A stretch of DNA of 64,000 nucleotides. It comes from Planctomycetota bacterium. GTDB taxonomy: Bacteria; Planctomycetota; Planctomycetia; Planctomycetales; Planctomycetaceae. Below the pieces are notes generated by a model. It saw only the letters and a list, made by a program, of their open reading frames with translations. It was not told where the DNA came from and did not search any database. Positions 53,226-62,148 of this stretch are shown piece after piece. The DNA is taken from positions 200,155-264,154 of the forward strand of contig JAFEBS010000010.1 of NCBI GenBank assembly GCA_018242525.1, read 5' to 3'. Numbering within the stretch: the stretch's first letter is position 1; every line of letters begins with the position of its first letter. The translations under genes were made by a program, and so were the position numbers.

Positions 53226-55094
53226 GTGAGTGCAATTCAGCCGATCATGGAAATGCGAGTACGAAGCGTTCGGATTGAGAACTTCAAACAGTTTGCTTCG
53301 TTGCGGGCTGACTTTGGGGAATTGGACTGCCTTGTCGGTGCGAACAACTCTGGAAAGACAACTCTGTTACAGGCGTTGGCCCTGTTCGATTTCTGCGCCC
53401 ACCATTGTTTGGCAAAGAAAAACGGGAATGGTTCGAAAGACGGAGGCGAGGAACGACAATCGCATTTGGAACTGACAAATCGAACCGTAGCGCCTGAGGA
53501 CTTCTATGTTCTGCCAGTCACAAATCCGATGGATTTGTGGACGAATCGCAAGGCCATGGAAGGCGGAAAGCAACGGCGAATTAAGGTTGAGGTCACGCTC
53601 AGCGACAATACGGTTGTCACTGCAACGGTCAAGTTGGACTTCAACCGCTTCGGAATCTCCATTGAAACATCGGATGAGTCGCAGGAAGCGCTTCTTCGGC
53701 TTGTCCAACTCAAAATCGCGTATTTGCCGGTCTTCTCAATGTTTCATCCCCGTGAAGAGCGCAGGATGAAGCCGGCGATCATGGATGAACTCGCCCGCGG
53801 ACGTGTCAACAGCGTCATTCGCAACCTGCTGCTTGACCTGAAGGACGACGGAAAGCTGGCGGATCTGGTCGGCGTCTTGCAGCGGGGATTTCCGGCCTTG
53901 CGTGATCTCGAAGTCGAGTTCGACGACGTGACCGACAGGTATATCAATGTTTCGTACAAAGAGCTTGATCGCCCGAAGCAATTTGACATTTTCTCTGCGG
54001 GGAGCGGCTTCCAGCAATTCTTGTATCTGTTTGGATTTATCATTCGATATCGTCCCACGGTCATCATGCTGGATGAACCAGATGTTCACCTGCATGGGAC
54101 TTTGCAGGCCGTGCTTCTGGAGGAATTGAAGAGAATCGTAACGGATGGCAAGCAGGTCATGTTCGCCACGCATTCGAGGGAATTGATTACCAGGGCGGGG
54201 CCCGAAAATGTACTTTCGCTGGAACCGGAAGAGGACGGTGAATTGCGGGAAGCGCGTCGATTGCGAGTCGCTTTTGACGTTTTTGACACGATCGACCGAC
54301 TTGGCTCCCTCGATCCGACACAGCTTTCGTCAATTCAGGCGTATCGTCGAATCATTGTTGTTGAAGACCAGTCAGATCGTGACCTGCTTTCTGTTTTTTG
54401 TTCAAAATCATTGGGTGCAGACCTCTGGAGCCGGATCGAGCGAAGAGTTGCGTTCTGTTACAGCAAAGGCAGCGCTGTCAGGCAACACGATATGTCGCGA
54501 CTCAAGTCCCTGCTTCAGCAGTTGATTTCGTTGTCAGGATCTCCGCTTCAACTGTTTGTCGTGGCAGACCGTGACTATTACCCGGACGTCGACGAATTGC
54601 GCCGCAGCTTGCCTGATGACGTCGAATGGCATGTTTGGAATCGCAATGAAATTGAAAACTACCTCTTGGATATCAATGCGATTCAACGGCTGGTGACTGT
54701 CAGGGACGGCGATCGAACGTTCGATTCGCTGTTGCTTGTTCAGGAGTTTAATCGGCTCATTGAAGCGTCGCGTTCCCGTGCCGACGACGGTCTCGTTCAA
54801 GCTTTCGATGACCTGAGGCGTGCGAGTTCAAAACCGTGGAATGCCGCCACGATGAGCAGAATGGCGAGAGAGTACTTGGACTCACATTGGGAGATTGACA
54901 AGCTTTCTTTGGCAGATGCAAAGGAAATTGTCTTGCCAGGAATCAAGCGGTGGCTGCAAGACAACGGTTTCGGTCAATTCTCAGACCGTCGTTTGGCAGA
55001 AAGCATGGCACGGGACGAGTTTCCTGAAGAGGTCCATTCGCTGGCGATTCGGTTGGCACGATTCGCAGGTGTTGAACCCATGAGCATCGCCTGA
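53226..55094 (+). CDS. OLD-family ATPase-TOPRIM nuclease
   Basis: 622 residues (from GTG; the ATG at 53247 would remove 7). An N-terminal SMC/RecF-type ATPase: 'RVRSVRIENFKQFASLRADF', Walker A GANNSGKTT (38-46), ABC-like 'FSAGSGFQQFLYLFGFIIR', Walker B 'PTVIMLDEPDVHLHG', and H-loop 'VMFATHSRELITRAG'. The C-terminal TOPRIM domain has E380 ('IIVVEDQSD'), D448 and D450 ('VVADRDYYPD'), and the family's 'NEIENYLLD'. OLD nucleases act in phage defence; class 2 members pair with a UvrD-like helicase (Gabija), but none is adjacent, so this would be a solo class 1 type. The gene is more A+T rich than its left neighbours, suggesting acquisition. Confidence 0.88.
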   Translation: MSAIQPIMEMRVRSVRIENFKQFASLRADFGELDCLVGANNSGKTTLLQALALFDFCAHHCLAKKNGNGSKDGGEERQSHLELTNRTVAPEDFYVLPVTNPMDLWTNRKAMEGGKQRRIKVEVTLSDNTVVTATVKLDFNRFGISIETSDESQEALLRLVQLKIAYLPVFSMFHPREERRMKPAIMDELARGRVNSVIRNLLLDLKDDGKLADLVGVLQRGFPALRDLEVEFDDVTDRYINVSYKELDRPKQFDIFSAGSGFQQFLYLFGFIIRYRPTVIMLDEPDVHLHGTLQAVLLEELKRIVTDGKQVMFATHSRELITRAGPENVLSLEPEEDGELREARRLRVAFDVFDTIDRLGSLDPTQLSSIQAYRRIIVVEDQSDRDLLSVFCSKSLGADLWSRIERRVAFCYSKGSAVRQHDMSRLKSLLQQLISLSGSPLQLFVVADRDYYPDVDELRRSLPDDVEWHVWNRNEIENYLLDINAIQRLVTVRDGDRTFDSLLLVQEFNRLIEASRSRADDGLVQAFDDLRRASSKPWNAATMSRMAREYLDSHWEIDKLSLADAKEIVLPGIKRWLQDNGFGQFSDRRLAESMARDEFPEEVHSLAIRLARFAGVEPMSIA

Positions 55095-55107
55095 CAGCCG
55101 GCAGAGA

Positions 55108-55461
55108 ATGGCATGGCCGTTGATTTTGAACGCTGAAGCAATGCCACCAATGCCACCCTGCCCAAGTCCGATGGATCGCGACTCCAGCGAACTGGCGGAA
55201 TTCCTTCATGTGGCTGATTACCGTCCGGCGATCGAGAAACAACAGTACGGGTCATTGCCGGACCTGAAGACGTGTCGCGAACAAGACTGCCCAGTTCCGC
55301 CGGAACCTATTGTCATTCCGGGAAATTCGCCGTCCACCCGTCGAATTTCCAGTAACGGCATCATCCTTGCGGAACCGTCATTCGTTCCGATGAAGAGTTT
55401 CATCATCGGTGCATCGAACTTCAGTCCATCAGATGCTTTCGTCGAGACATTCAAGACATGA
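55108..55461 (+). CDS. Possible small protein coupled to the redox fusion gene
   Basis: Its stop TGA overlaps the next ATG (ATGA), which favours a real gene. The N-terminus has alternative ATGs at 55141 and 55150. 'SELAEFLHVADYRPAIEKQQ' looks natural, but the rest is Pro/Ser rich with no known motif. It could also be non-coding leader for the next gene. Otherwise this 363-base gap after the OLD gene is empty. Confidence 0.35.
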   Translation: MAWPLILNAEAMPPMPPCPSPMDRDSSELAEFLHVADYRPAIEKQQYGSLPDLKTCREQDCPVPPEPIVIPGNSPSTRRISSNGIILAEPSFVPMKSFIIGASNFSPSDAFVETFKT

Positions 55462-57134
55462 GAATCCATTGGCCATGGCGTCCCGCCACTCAGGCATGCA
55501 TGGCCATCATGATGATCATTGGCACACTTGGTAAAACTGGGTTCGTAAGTGCTGAGGAGTGGCGCCGCCCGGTACTGGAAGTGTTCGTTCGTGGTGAATC
55601 CGAGCGGTCGCAGGCCGCTCGGGAATTCGTCAAGAAAAATTACGGCGAGCGACCGGGAGTCTTGCTCGTCATTCGGGACGTGACGACGAGCGAGAAAGAC
55701 CTTGCCCGGTTCTGGAAACTGGCCGACCACTTCGGTCACGCGAAGCCACAGCTTCCTGCCTTTTATGTCAGCGGTCAGTTTGAATCAGGATGGGATGCAA
55801 CCACCACTCCAATTCGATTGGAGGAGGCACTGACTATTGAAGTCTTTACCAGGCAGGGCTGCCCCCGGTGTGCGGAAGCCAAACCGATTCTGTTTAAGAC
55901 GCTCGCAGCGCGATATCCAGGCTACCGGTTTGTCGAACGCGACGTGGCTGCGACCGAATCGGCTCGAAAACGCCTGTCGGAATTGTCTCAGAGGTATCGG
56001 GTCCAGGCCACATCCGTACCGGCCGTTCACGTGTGTGGGCGCTTGATGGTGGGGTTCACCGATACCGGCACGAACTTGCGACAATGGGACGAGGTCTTGC
56101 GTGCGGTGACTATTCAGGCTGCGGACGGCGAGTCGGCACCAGAACCGACTTCGAGCCTGCAGAAGACTCTTCGCCGACCGGTCGGAGCATTGCACTGGTT
56201 TGAATCCGTGGTGCACGCCGGAGAACCGCCGATTGACCAGGACAGGGAAACGACCAGCCCACCATCGCCACCCGTGATAAAAGACCTGTCCGATGACGAG
56301 ACTATCGATCGCCCCAAACGTGGTTTGCCACCCGAAACGTCCGACGAGTCCGAACCATCACTGATTCCTGCGACACCCGGGATCACAGCACCCGAGGTGG
56401 TTGAACTTCCGGTGCTGGGTTCCGTGCGGTGGCGCGACTGGGGATTTCCTGCGTTCACCTTTGCCGTGGGGCTGATTGACGGCTTCAATCCCTGCGCGAT
56501 GTGGGTCTTGCTGTTTCTGCTGTCGATGCTGGTGAACCTGCGCGACCGCTGGAAGATTCTGGCTGTCGCTGGCACGTTTGTCTTCATCAGCGGGGCGGCC
56601 TACTACGCCTTCATGGCTGCGTGGCTGAGCATTTTTGAGATCGTCGGTTTCCTGCGACCGGCACAAATCACTTTGGGGCTCATCGGCATCACCATTGGAG
56701 TGATTAACGTCAAGGACTTCTTCGCTTTCAAGGAAGGAATCTCGTTGTCGATCCCAGAATCTGCCAAACCCGGACTTTATGCACGCATCCGGAGAATTGT
56801 ACTCGCGAAATCAATCGGGTCGGCCATCGCTGGCGCATCGGTGGTGGCCGTGCTCGTGAATATCATTGAATTACTCTGCACGGCCGGACTGCCCGCGATG
56901 TACACGAGCATCCTCAACTCTCAGAACTTGCCCTGGTGGCAGGACCATCTTTACTTGCTGCTTTACATCATCGCGTACATGTTCGACGACAGCTTGATGG
57001 TTGCCGGAGTCGTGATCACGCTGGACAAATTCAAGCTCCAGGAGCGAGGTGGCCGAATTCTCAAGCTCATCAGCGGAGTGGTGGTCCTCGCCCTGGGATT
57101 GACGATGCTGCTGAAGCCCGAATGGTTGGTGTAG
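55458..57134 (+). CDS. Glutaredoxin-like / CcdA-like fusion membrane protein
   Basis: 558 residues. Signal segment (about 10-30), then a first thioredoxin-fold-like domain without CxxC ('RPVLEVFVRGESERSQAARE'), and a glutaredoxin-like domain with C135-P-R-C138 in 'IEVFTRQGCPRCAEAKPIL'. A Pro/Ser/Asp-rich linker follows (about 225-315). The C-terminal membrane part (~325-558, six helices) resembles CcdA/DsbD: 'LIDGFNPCAMWVLLFLLSML' with C346 and 'NIIELLCTAGLPAMY' with C474. The predicted job is to carry electrons across the membrane to extracytoplasmic thiols. A cysteine-rich exported protein is encoded 4 kb downstream, which could be a client (inference). Confidence 0.85.
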   Translation: MRIHWPWRPATQACMAIMMIIGTLGKTGFVSAEEWRRPVLEVFVRGESERSQAAREFVKKNYGERPGVLLVIRDVTTSEKDLARFWKLADHFGHAKPQLPAFYVSGQFESGWDATTTPIRLEEALTIEVFTRQGCPRCAEAKPILFKTLAARYPGYRFVERDVAATESARKRLSELSQRYRVQATSVPAVHVCGRLMVGFTDTGTNLRQWDEVLRAVTIQAADGESAPEPTSSLQKTLRRPVGALHWFESVVHAGEPPIDQDRETTSPPSPPVIKDLSDDETIDRPKRGLPPETSDESEPSLIPATPGITAPEVVELPVLGSVRWRDWGFPAFTFAVGLIDGFNPCAMWVLLFLLSMLVNLRDRWKILAVAGTFVFISGAAYYAFMAAWLSIFEIVGFLRPAQITLGLIGITIGVINVKDFFAFKEGISLSIPESAKPGLYARIRRIVLAKSIGSAIAGASVVAVLVNIIELLCTAGLPAMYTSILNSQNLPWWQDHLYLLLYIIAYMFDDSLMVAGVVITLDKFKLQERGGRILKLISGVVVLALGLTMLLKPEWLV

Positions 57135-57777
57135 GCAGAACATCTCCCCGGCAGCCCATCCCGTTCTCTTCTCGCCGGATCGTATTGTCGCTAAGGAGCG
57201 ATGGTGCGTGATAAGTGGTCGCCGTGGTGCGTCAGCAAGGGAAGACCGATCAGGCCGTCGGCAAGGTCAAACAAGTCGTCGAAAAGGCCGTTGACAACGT
57301 CCAACAAGGCGGCTGACGCGGTTGTTGATAAGGCCAAACAAGCCACGAAGTAGCTCTGAGTCGCGCAGAAAACGGGATAAAAAAGGTGCGAAAGATGACC
57401 AAAACTCACAAACATGCAGTCCTTACACCCCCCGGTTCAGGCAAAACAACGGCCATCCCCAAACCAAACGTCGTCTCTGGCGACAAGGACCGCAACGCCT
57501 CACTGGACTCTGTGAGGCGATTCGGCTCCAGCCGGTGGCGAAGTGATTGCCCATCCGCTCGTAATCAAGCCACACCTGCTCGGAAACATCGACGCGAGGA
57601 CAATGCGTTGGATCCAGATACAGAATGAGATTTATGGCTGTGCGTTGATTGGTTTCGAAGTTCACGAACTCCTGAAAATCCTTAGTTGTTGAATTGACAG
57701 GCCGACGATTTATTGCAACTGTAATTCGAGCGTGCGCACCGTATCGCAACACAAGCTCGTACCGTCGGCTGAACCCG
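57135..57777. other. Intergenic region with a broken CsbD-like gene
   Basis: About 640 bases. It contains the frame-broken CsbD-like remnant (57201-57353). The remaining 57360-57777 has short open frames in several frames (for example minus-strand 57423-57752) with no recognisable family or clear ribosome site. Confidence 0.5.
57201..57353 (+). pseudogene. Frame-broken CsbD-like small stress protein
   Basis: The ATG at 57201 has AAGGAG just before it. Its own frame starts MVRDKW, becomes unnatural, and ends 'AADAVVDKAKQATK' at the TAG at 57351. Between, frame +2 (57224-57316) reads 'GKTDQAVGKVKQVVEKAVDN', the Lys/Ala/Val-rich repeat of CsbD-like proteins. Two compensating frameshifts therefore separate the natural segments: one near 57220-57235, one near 57306-57313. 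The original product would be about 50 residues. A reading error in the source sequence is an alternative explanation. Confidence 0.5.
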
Positions 57778-59766
57778 ATGTCCCATTGGCTTGCCTTAAA
57801 TGATCGAATCTGGAGCCGTACATGGTCGTGGGTGCAGAGTTCTCGTGGTCAAATGATTGGTGTTTTGGTGCTGTTGACAACACAAGCGGGCCTTCTTGCA
57901 TACTCGGCCACACGTCACAGCCCAACGCACCTTGAGCCAGCGTTCTTGGCCGCCGGAATCAGTCATTGGCAAGCTGGCAAATTTGAACTTTATCGGGTGA
58001 ATCCACCGTTGCCACGAATGATCGCTGCATTGCCCGTAATGGCGGTCGGGTGTGAAACCGACTGGCACAGATTCTACGACGGCCCCGGTTCGCGAGCGGA
58101 GTTTTCTGTTGGCGAAGATTTCATCAAGGCGAACGGTCGCGGGGCGATTGCACTTTTTATCTACGCACGATGGGCCTGCATTCCGTTCGCTCTTGTTGGA
58201 GCGTACTTTGCCTACCGTTGGGCCAAGGATTTGTATGGCTCTGCCGCAGGTCTGTTGACTCTTGTTTTGTGGACTTTCGAGCCAAACCTTATTGCTCACG
58301 CCGAACTCGTGACACCTGACTCAGCATGTATTTCATTCGGAATCGCTGCCGGATACTGGTTTTGGCGATGGCTTTCGACTCCGAACTGGAGGCTGGCGGT
58401 TACTGCAGGTATGTTTCTCGGGCTGGCACAACTTGCGAAAATGACGTGGCTCATATTGTTTGTTCTCTGGCCAGTCATGTGGATCGTTTGGAGGTCTCTG
58501 TCGCCGGAACATGTCAGGTCGAAGACGACGCAACCCTGCCAAAATAAGGAATCGTCGGTAACGGCACGGTCGTCGTGTGTTCGCGTCCCACATGGCAATA
58601 CGCTCAACTCACCACCCTCTGGCCTTCAGCTGGCTGCCATTTTGATTCTTGGGCTATACCTTCTCAATTTAGGCTACGCCTTTGATGGCACATTTACTCC
58701 GCTGAAAGACTTTCAGTTTGTCAGCACGTCATTCACCGCGTTAAAGACACCAGGCAAATTGGGCAATCGATTCCGAGAGTCAGTGCTCGGGCAGATGCCA
58801 ATGCCAGTTCCCAAGCAATTCCTTTTGGGATTCGATTCGCAGAAGAGGGATTTTGAAGACTATGGCGAGCCTTCGTATCTGCGCGGAGAATGGAAGGATG
58901 GCGGCTGGTGGTACTACTACATTTATGGCTTACTCGTGAAGGTGCCTTGTTCTAACTGGGGGCTTTTCGTTGTTCTCATCATTTGCAGATTCCACCAGAC
59001 CACCGCACCGTTCAAATTCCGCGATGAGCTGCTTCTGATCGCGCCGGCTGTCTTTTTACTCTTGCTCGTGAGTTCTCAGACGGAAATCAACCAGCATTTG
59101 CGATATGTTTTTCCAAGTATGGCTTTAATGCTGATTTGGTTGGGCCAAGCAGCGGTAATTCTGACCGCTCATGGTCAAGAGTCTCGAAATTGGTCGCCAC
59201 GACTATCGGTGCTTAGTCCTCAATCCGCATACATTTGTATCACTGGATTGGTCGCGTACTCGATCGCAAGCACGATGCTGGTTTATCCACATCAGATCGC
59301 GTATTTCAATGACTTTATTGGGGGGCCGGCCAATGGCTGGAAGCATCTTCTGGGCAGCAGTTTCGATTGGGGGCAAGACTTGTTGTTGTTGGAGCAACAT
59401 CTTCAAAGCCACCCGATTGGTCCGGCTGTCGCGATGGTGAGTCATCCTTTTCCCCCCGGCAACATTGGCATTCAACTGGCTGATCCTGAATTCACCCAAG
59501 ACGGCGAAATCGCCAATCAATCGTATGATTTGCCCGTCTCTACAGAGTTGCTTGTGAATCCACGAGCCCGGATTCGCATGCCTGATCTTGGGACCACAAG
59601 GTTGGTGCCTTCACGAGTCACAGAGATTCTGATTCAGTCCGCCGTCCACGATTCTTCGTTGGGATACACGTATCTCGTTATCAATCGCCCTTCAAGTAGA
59701 TCGTCTGTTCACAGTTCTGAGTTTGCCGGGACACCCGTGCGAACAAACCACCCCAATCCCCGATGA
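57778..59766 (+). CDS. GT39-type membrane glycosyltransferase-like protein
   Basis: 662 residues from the ATG at 57778 (a GTG/TTG-type extension upstream is open to 57694). About 11 membrane helices. The first loop reads 'HLEPAFLAAGISHWQAGKFE' then 'LYRVNPPLPRMIAALPV', the pattern of dolichyl-phosphate-mannose-type transferases, where an acidic residue and 'NPPL' line the active site. 'FAYRWAKDLYGSAAGLLTLV' and 'PNLIAHAELVTPDSA' are the family's next helices. It is A+T richer than the left part of the window. Its stop overlaps the start of the DUF1573 gene (ATGA), so the two are translationally coupled. Lipid-linked sugar donor and envelope acceptor are presumed, not shown. Confidence 0.82.
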   Translation: MSHWLALNDRIWSRTWSWVQSSRGQMIGVLVLLTTQAGLLAYSATRHSPTHLEPAFLAAGISHWQAGKFELYRVNPPLPRMIAALPVMAVGCETDWHRFYDGPGSRAEFSVGEDFIKANGRGAIALFIYARWACIPFALVGAYFAYRWAKDLYGSAAGLLTLVLWTFEPNLIAHAELVTPDSACISFGIAAGYWFWRWLSTPNWRLAVTAGMFLGLAQLAKMTWLILFVLWPVMWIVWRSLSPEHVRSKTTQPCQNKESSVTARSSCVRVPHGNTLNSPPSGLQLAAILILGLYLLNLGYAFDGTFTPLKDFQFVSTSFTALKTPGKLGNRFRESVLGQMPMPVPKQFLLGFDSQKRDFEDYGEPSYLRGEWKDGGWWYYYIYGLLVKVPCSNWGLFVVLIICRFHQTTAPFKFRDELLLIAPAVFLLLLVSSQTEINQHLRYVFPSMALMLIWLGQAAVILTAHGQESRNWSPRLSVLSPQSAYICITGLVAYSIASTMLVYPHQIAYFNDFIGGPANGWKHLLGSSFDWGQDLLLLEQHLQSHPIGPAVAMVSHPFPPGNIGIQLADPEFTQDGEIANQSYDLPVSTELLVNPRARIRMPDLGTTRLVPSRVTEILIQSAVHDSSLGYTYLVINRPSSRSSVHSSEFAGTPVRTNHPNPR

Positions 59767-60884
59767 GGATTTCCATGACGTGTCGACTAACTGCCGCCAT
59801 CGCGTCCGCTGCTGTATTCTTATCTGGCTGTGGCGGCGGGACACCTTACGTCGCAAATGATGCCGCAATACCCTTAGCTGACGATACTAGCTCCGAAACC
59901 ATCGAGCACAATTTCGGTTTTGTTCCAGCAGACGAACAGATTTCTACGACAATCGAGTGCAAGAATACTACCGGACGCGCGTGGAACATTCGCCGCGTCA
60001 AATCCTCGTGCTCATGCACTGTCTCCAAAGTGCCGCAGTCCATTGTTCCGCCTGGCGGATCAATTCAGGTCCCCGTCAGCTACCATGCACCTCACAAATC
60101 ACGCGATGACGTTCAGTTTGTCAATTTCTTTGACGAAGCAATGGATCGGGCAGTCTTTGCGATCAAAATCAAGGCTAACGTCCGCGAGAAGATCGTTGCG
60201 TCGCCCGGATCGATTGAATATGGATTGCTACATCCCGCCGCCGTTTGTCGACGAGATCTTAGGATCGGCTATTTTGGGGACCAGACGATTGACGGTTTAG
60301 AAGTTGTAAAACGTCCAGAATGGCTCGAAATCACCACCGGTATTGATGTGCGAACTGGCGCGGAACCTGTGTCAACCGCTGAAAACCGCTCGCCAATTCC
60401 CCGAAAGTCGTGGTGCATTTCGACGTCGACCTCACTTCAATCGCTGCCCATCGGGCACGCTTCGGGTGAGATTGTAGTCCGTCTTAAGAATTCCTCTGTG
60501 GGAATCAATGATGAGATCGCTATCCCGGTTTCCGTCGCGGTCGGCGGTGATCTAACGCTGTCCCCGCAACTGGTGGTGCTAAATCCGACGGAAGATGGTG
60601 CCTTCTCGGGTGAAGCGTACCTGCGGGAGATTTCGGACGAAGTCTTGTTTGAACCGGAGGATTCGTCATTGCGCGTCATTGACGACCCTATGAATGCTGA
60701 CATTCTCACGACGAAGTGGACTCGCAAAAGCCCTCGGCTTTGGCATCTTGAAGTTGTTTGTACCCCTTCAGCGTTGCCCAATCAGTCGCGAGTGCTGAAT
60801 GCGGTTCTTTGCACAGGCTTGACATCACCCACCGACATTCCACTGCGCCTTAAACTTATGCCCGGCGCGTCTCACCAAAAGTGA
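59763..60884 (+). CDS. DUF1573 lipoprotein
   Basis: 373 residues. Lipobox 'AAVFLSGC' (C23) predicts a lipoprotein. The DUF1573 Ig-like domain (about 45-140) shows 'IEHNFGFVPADEQISTTIEC' and the hallmark 'VKSSCSCTVSKVPQSIVPPG' with C83 and C85, normally CGCT. A second beta domain fills 150-370. DUF1573 proteins are exported, of unknown function, and abundant in planctomycetes and Bacteroidetes. The ATG overlaps the upstream stop; the C39-like gene begins 21 bases downstream, so the genes form one unit. Confidence 0.88.
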   Translation: MRISMTCRLTAAIASAAVFLSGCGGGTPYVANDAAIPLADDTSSETIEHNFGFVPADEQISTTIECKNTTGRAWNIRRVKSSCSCTVSKVPQSIVPPGGSIQVPVSYHAPHKSRDDVQFVNFFDEAMDRAVFAIKIKANVREKIVASPGSIEYGLLHPAAVCRRDLRIGYFGDQTIDGLEVVKRPEWLEITTGIDVRTGAEPVSTAENRSPIPRKSWCISTSTSLQSLPIGHASGEIVVRLKNSSVGINDEIAIPVSVAVGGDLTLSPQLVVLNPTEDGAFSGEAYLREISDEVLFEPEDSSLRVIDDPMNADILTTKWTRKSPRLWHLEVVCTPSALPNQSRVLNAVLCTGLTSPTDIPLRLKLMPGASHQK

Positions 60885-60905
60885 ATATGGGGAAAAGCGT
60901 TGCTC

Positions 60906-61490
60906 ATGCAATACCTGCAACTCACCGTCGTTTGGTTAGCGCTTTTGGCCGCGCGGGTGATCGCTGGCGAAACGGTCGTGAATCATGCTACCAGTTTCAA
61001 TCAAGAACCGACCTGCGGGCCACGGGCCGCTGTCCGTCTACTGAACACATTCGGGTACGATGTGACATTCGCTGAATTCATGTCAAAGGCCAAACACCTG
61101 TCGCGTATGGCACCCGCATCATTATTGGATTTGAAACACGAATTGCTTGAATTCGACCTTCAGTGTGAAATCGTGCGGTTCACGACTGAATCTGGAAAAT
61201 GTGTTCCGACGAATTAAATCGTCCACCTCTCGGGATACGGGCGCAAGTTGGATCATTTCGTATACATATCTTCGTTCGACGGCGAATTCTTTGCGGTTTA
61301 TGACGAGCAGAGTTGTTCCGAGTTATGGTCGTCAACCGAGTTACTGTCACGCGCGACAGGATATGCGATAGTTCAGAGGCCTTCTGGTTCTGAAAGACTG
61401 CGGCCACGTACGATAATCCACAGCGCCGCCCTTGTTATTGTGATCGTGATTGGTATTATCCGGTGTACCATCGGCGCGCCGCGCTGGTAA
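60906..61490 (+). pseudogene. Exported C39-like cysteine peptidase with an in-frame stop
   Basis: The ATG at 60906 has GGGGAAAAG 8 bases upstream. Signal peptide (1-21), then 'NQEPTCGPRAAVRLLNTFGY' with catalytic C37, and 'APASLLDLKHELLEFDLQCE', the usual C39 helices. A single TAA at 61215-61217 (codon 104) interrupts the frame. The same frame then continues 'IVHLSGYGRKLDHFVYISSF' with H117 and 'GEFFAVYDEQSCSELW' with D133, exactly the second half of a C39-like fold, and ends in a membrane helix (about 175-190). The short product (103 aa) would lack His and Asp of the triad. No frameshift is needed. Either a recent nonsense mutation, a stop that is read through, or a sequencing error. Confidence 0.75.
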
Positions 61491-61522
61491 TTTTAGCTTC
61501 GGATTCTCAAGGGGAAACGGGC

Positions 61523-62002
61523 ATGAATCTGCGATATGTTTCTGGATTTTGTTGTGTTCTCGCATTGATTTGGTGCAATTGGCAATACAACGAAAGCTCG
61601 CCGCTGCATCCAGTTCCGGATGAAGTGGCTGCCGGTTTAAGCGGTGGCGACCCAGGACTATGCTATTGGCTGAATAACACCTGTCCTGGCGGGACAGACG
61701 TTTGCTCTGATCGAAAGTGTAGCCCCGCCAACGGAGGTGGTTTCGTTTGTGACGTCAGCGCGTTGACTACAAAAGTTTTTCAAGGGGATGTTAACGACTG
61801 CCAGCCAAGTTCAATCGGCGTCACTAGCTGCACCGATCCCGACCCATTGAGCCAAGTGACTTATTGTGCGGATGAACGAACGTGCGGCGGTTGCTCCCCT
61901 CCAGATGTTGTTACAGGCGAACGGGAATGTGTGCAGACGGCGATCGACCAGATTAACATCAGGCCGACCTTTCCGCAGGGCGATTCGTGCGGCGTTGCCT
62001 AG
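61523..62002 (+). CDS. Exported cysteine-rich protein with double-glycine leader
   Basis: 159 residues; AAGGGG lies 8 bases before the ATG. Residues 1-18 are a hydrophobic segment. Then 'PVPDEVAAGLSGG' ends in a Gly-Gly pair at 41-42, with Leu at -4 and an acidic residue at -9, similar to the cleavage sites cut by C39 peptidases. The remainder contains 12 cysteines in about 117 residues ('DPGLCYWLNNTCPGGTDVC', 'TYCADERTCGGCSPPDVV'), an even number that fits six disulphides. It lies 32 bases after the C39-like gene. I do not recognise a named family. By context, this is the substrate of the peptidase (inference). Confidence 0.75.
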   Translation: MNLRYVSGFCCVLALIWCNWQYNESSPLHPVPDEVAAGLSGGDPGLCYWLNNTCPGGTDVCSDRKCSPANGGGFVCDVSALTTKVFQGDVNDCQPSSIGVTSCTDPDPLSQVTYCADERTCGGCSPPDVVTGERECVQTAIDQINIRPTFPQGDSCGVA

Positions 62003-62148
62003 GGTTGCAGATGTAACTCGTTGGTAATCGTGCGTCGCTGGGTCGTCTGAAAAGCGGTTTCAAGACTGTATTTGCAGGAGCGAAGCCGCCAATGGAATGA
62101 AGGCGTACGGGTTTGGAACTGCTTATCAATTGACTACGGGAGCGTAGC

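Noticed and set aside
53226..57134. Gabija-type two-gene defence system
   Set aside because: The OLD-type protein fits GajA, but the next genes are a small unknown and a redox fusion, not a UvrD-like helicase.
57423..57752. 109-codon minus-strand frame in the gap before the GT39-like gene
   Set aside because: No recognisable family, no clear start signal, and several competing frames in the same stretch; left as unannotated.
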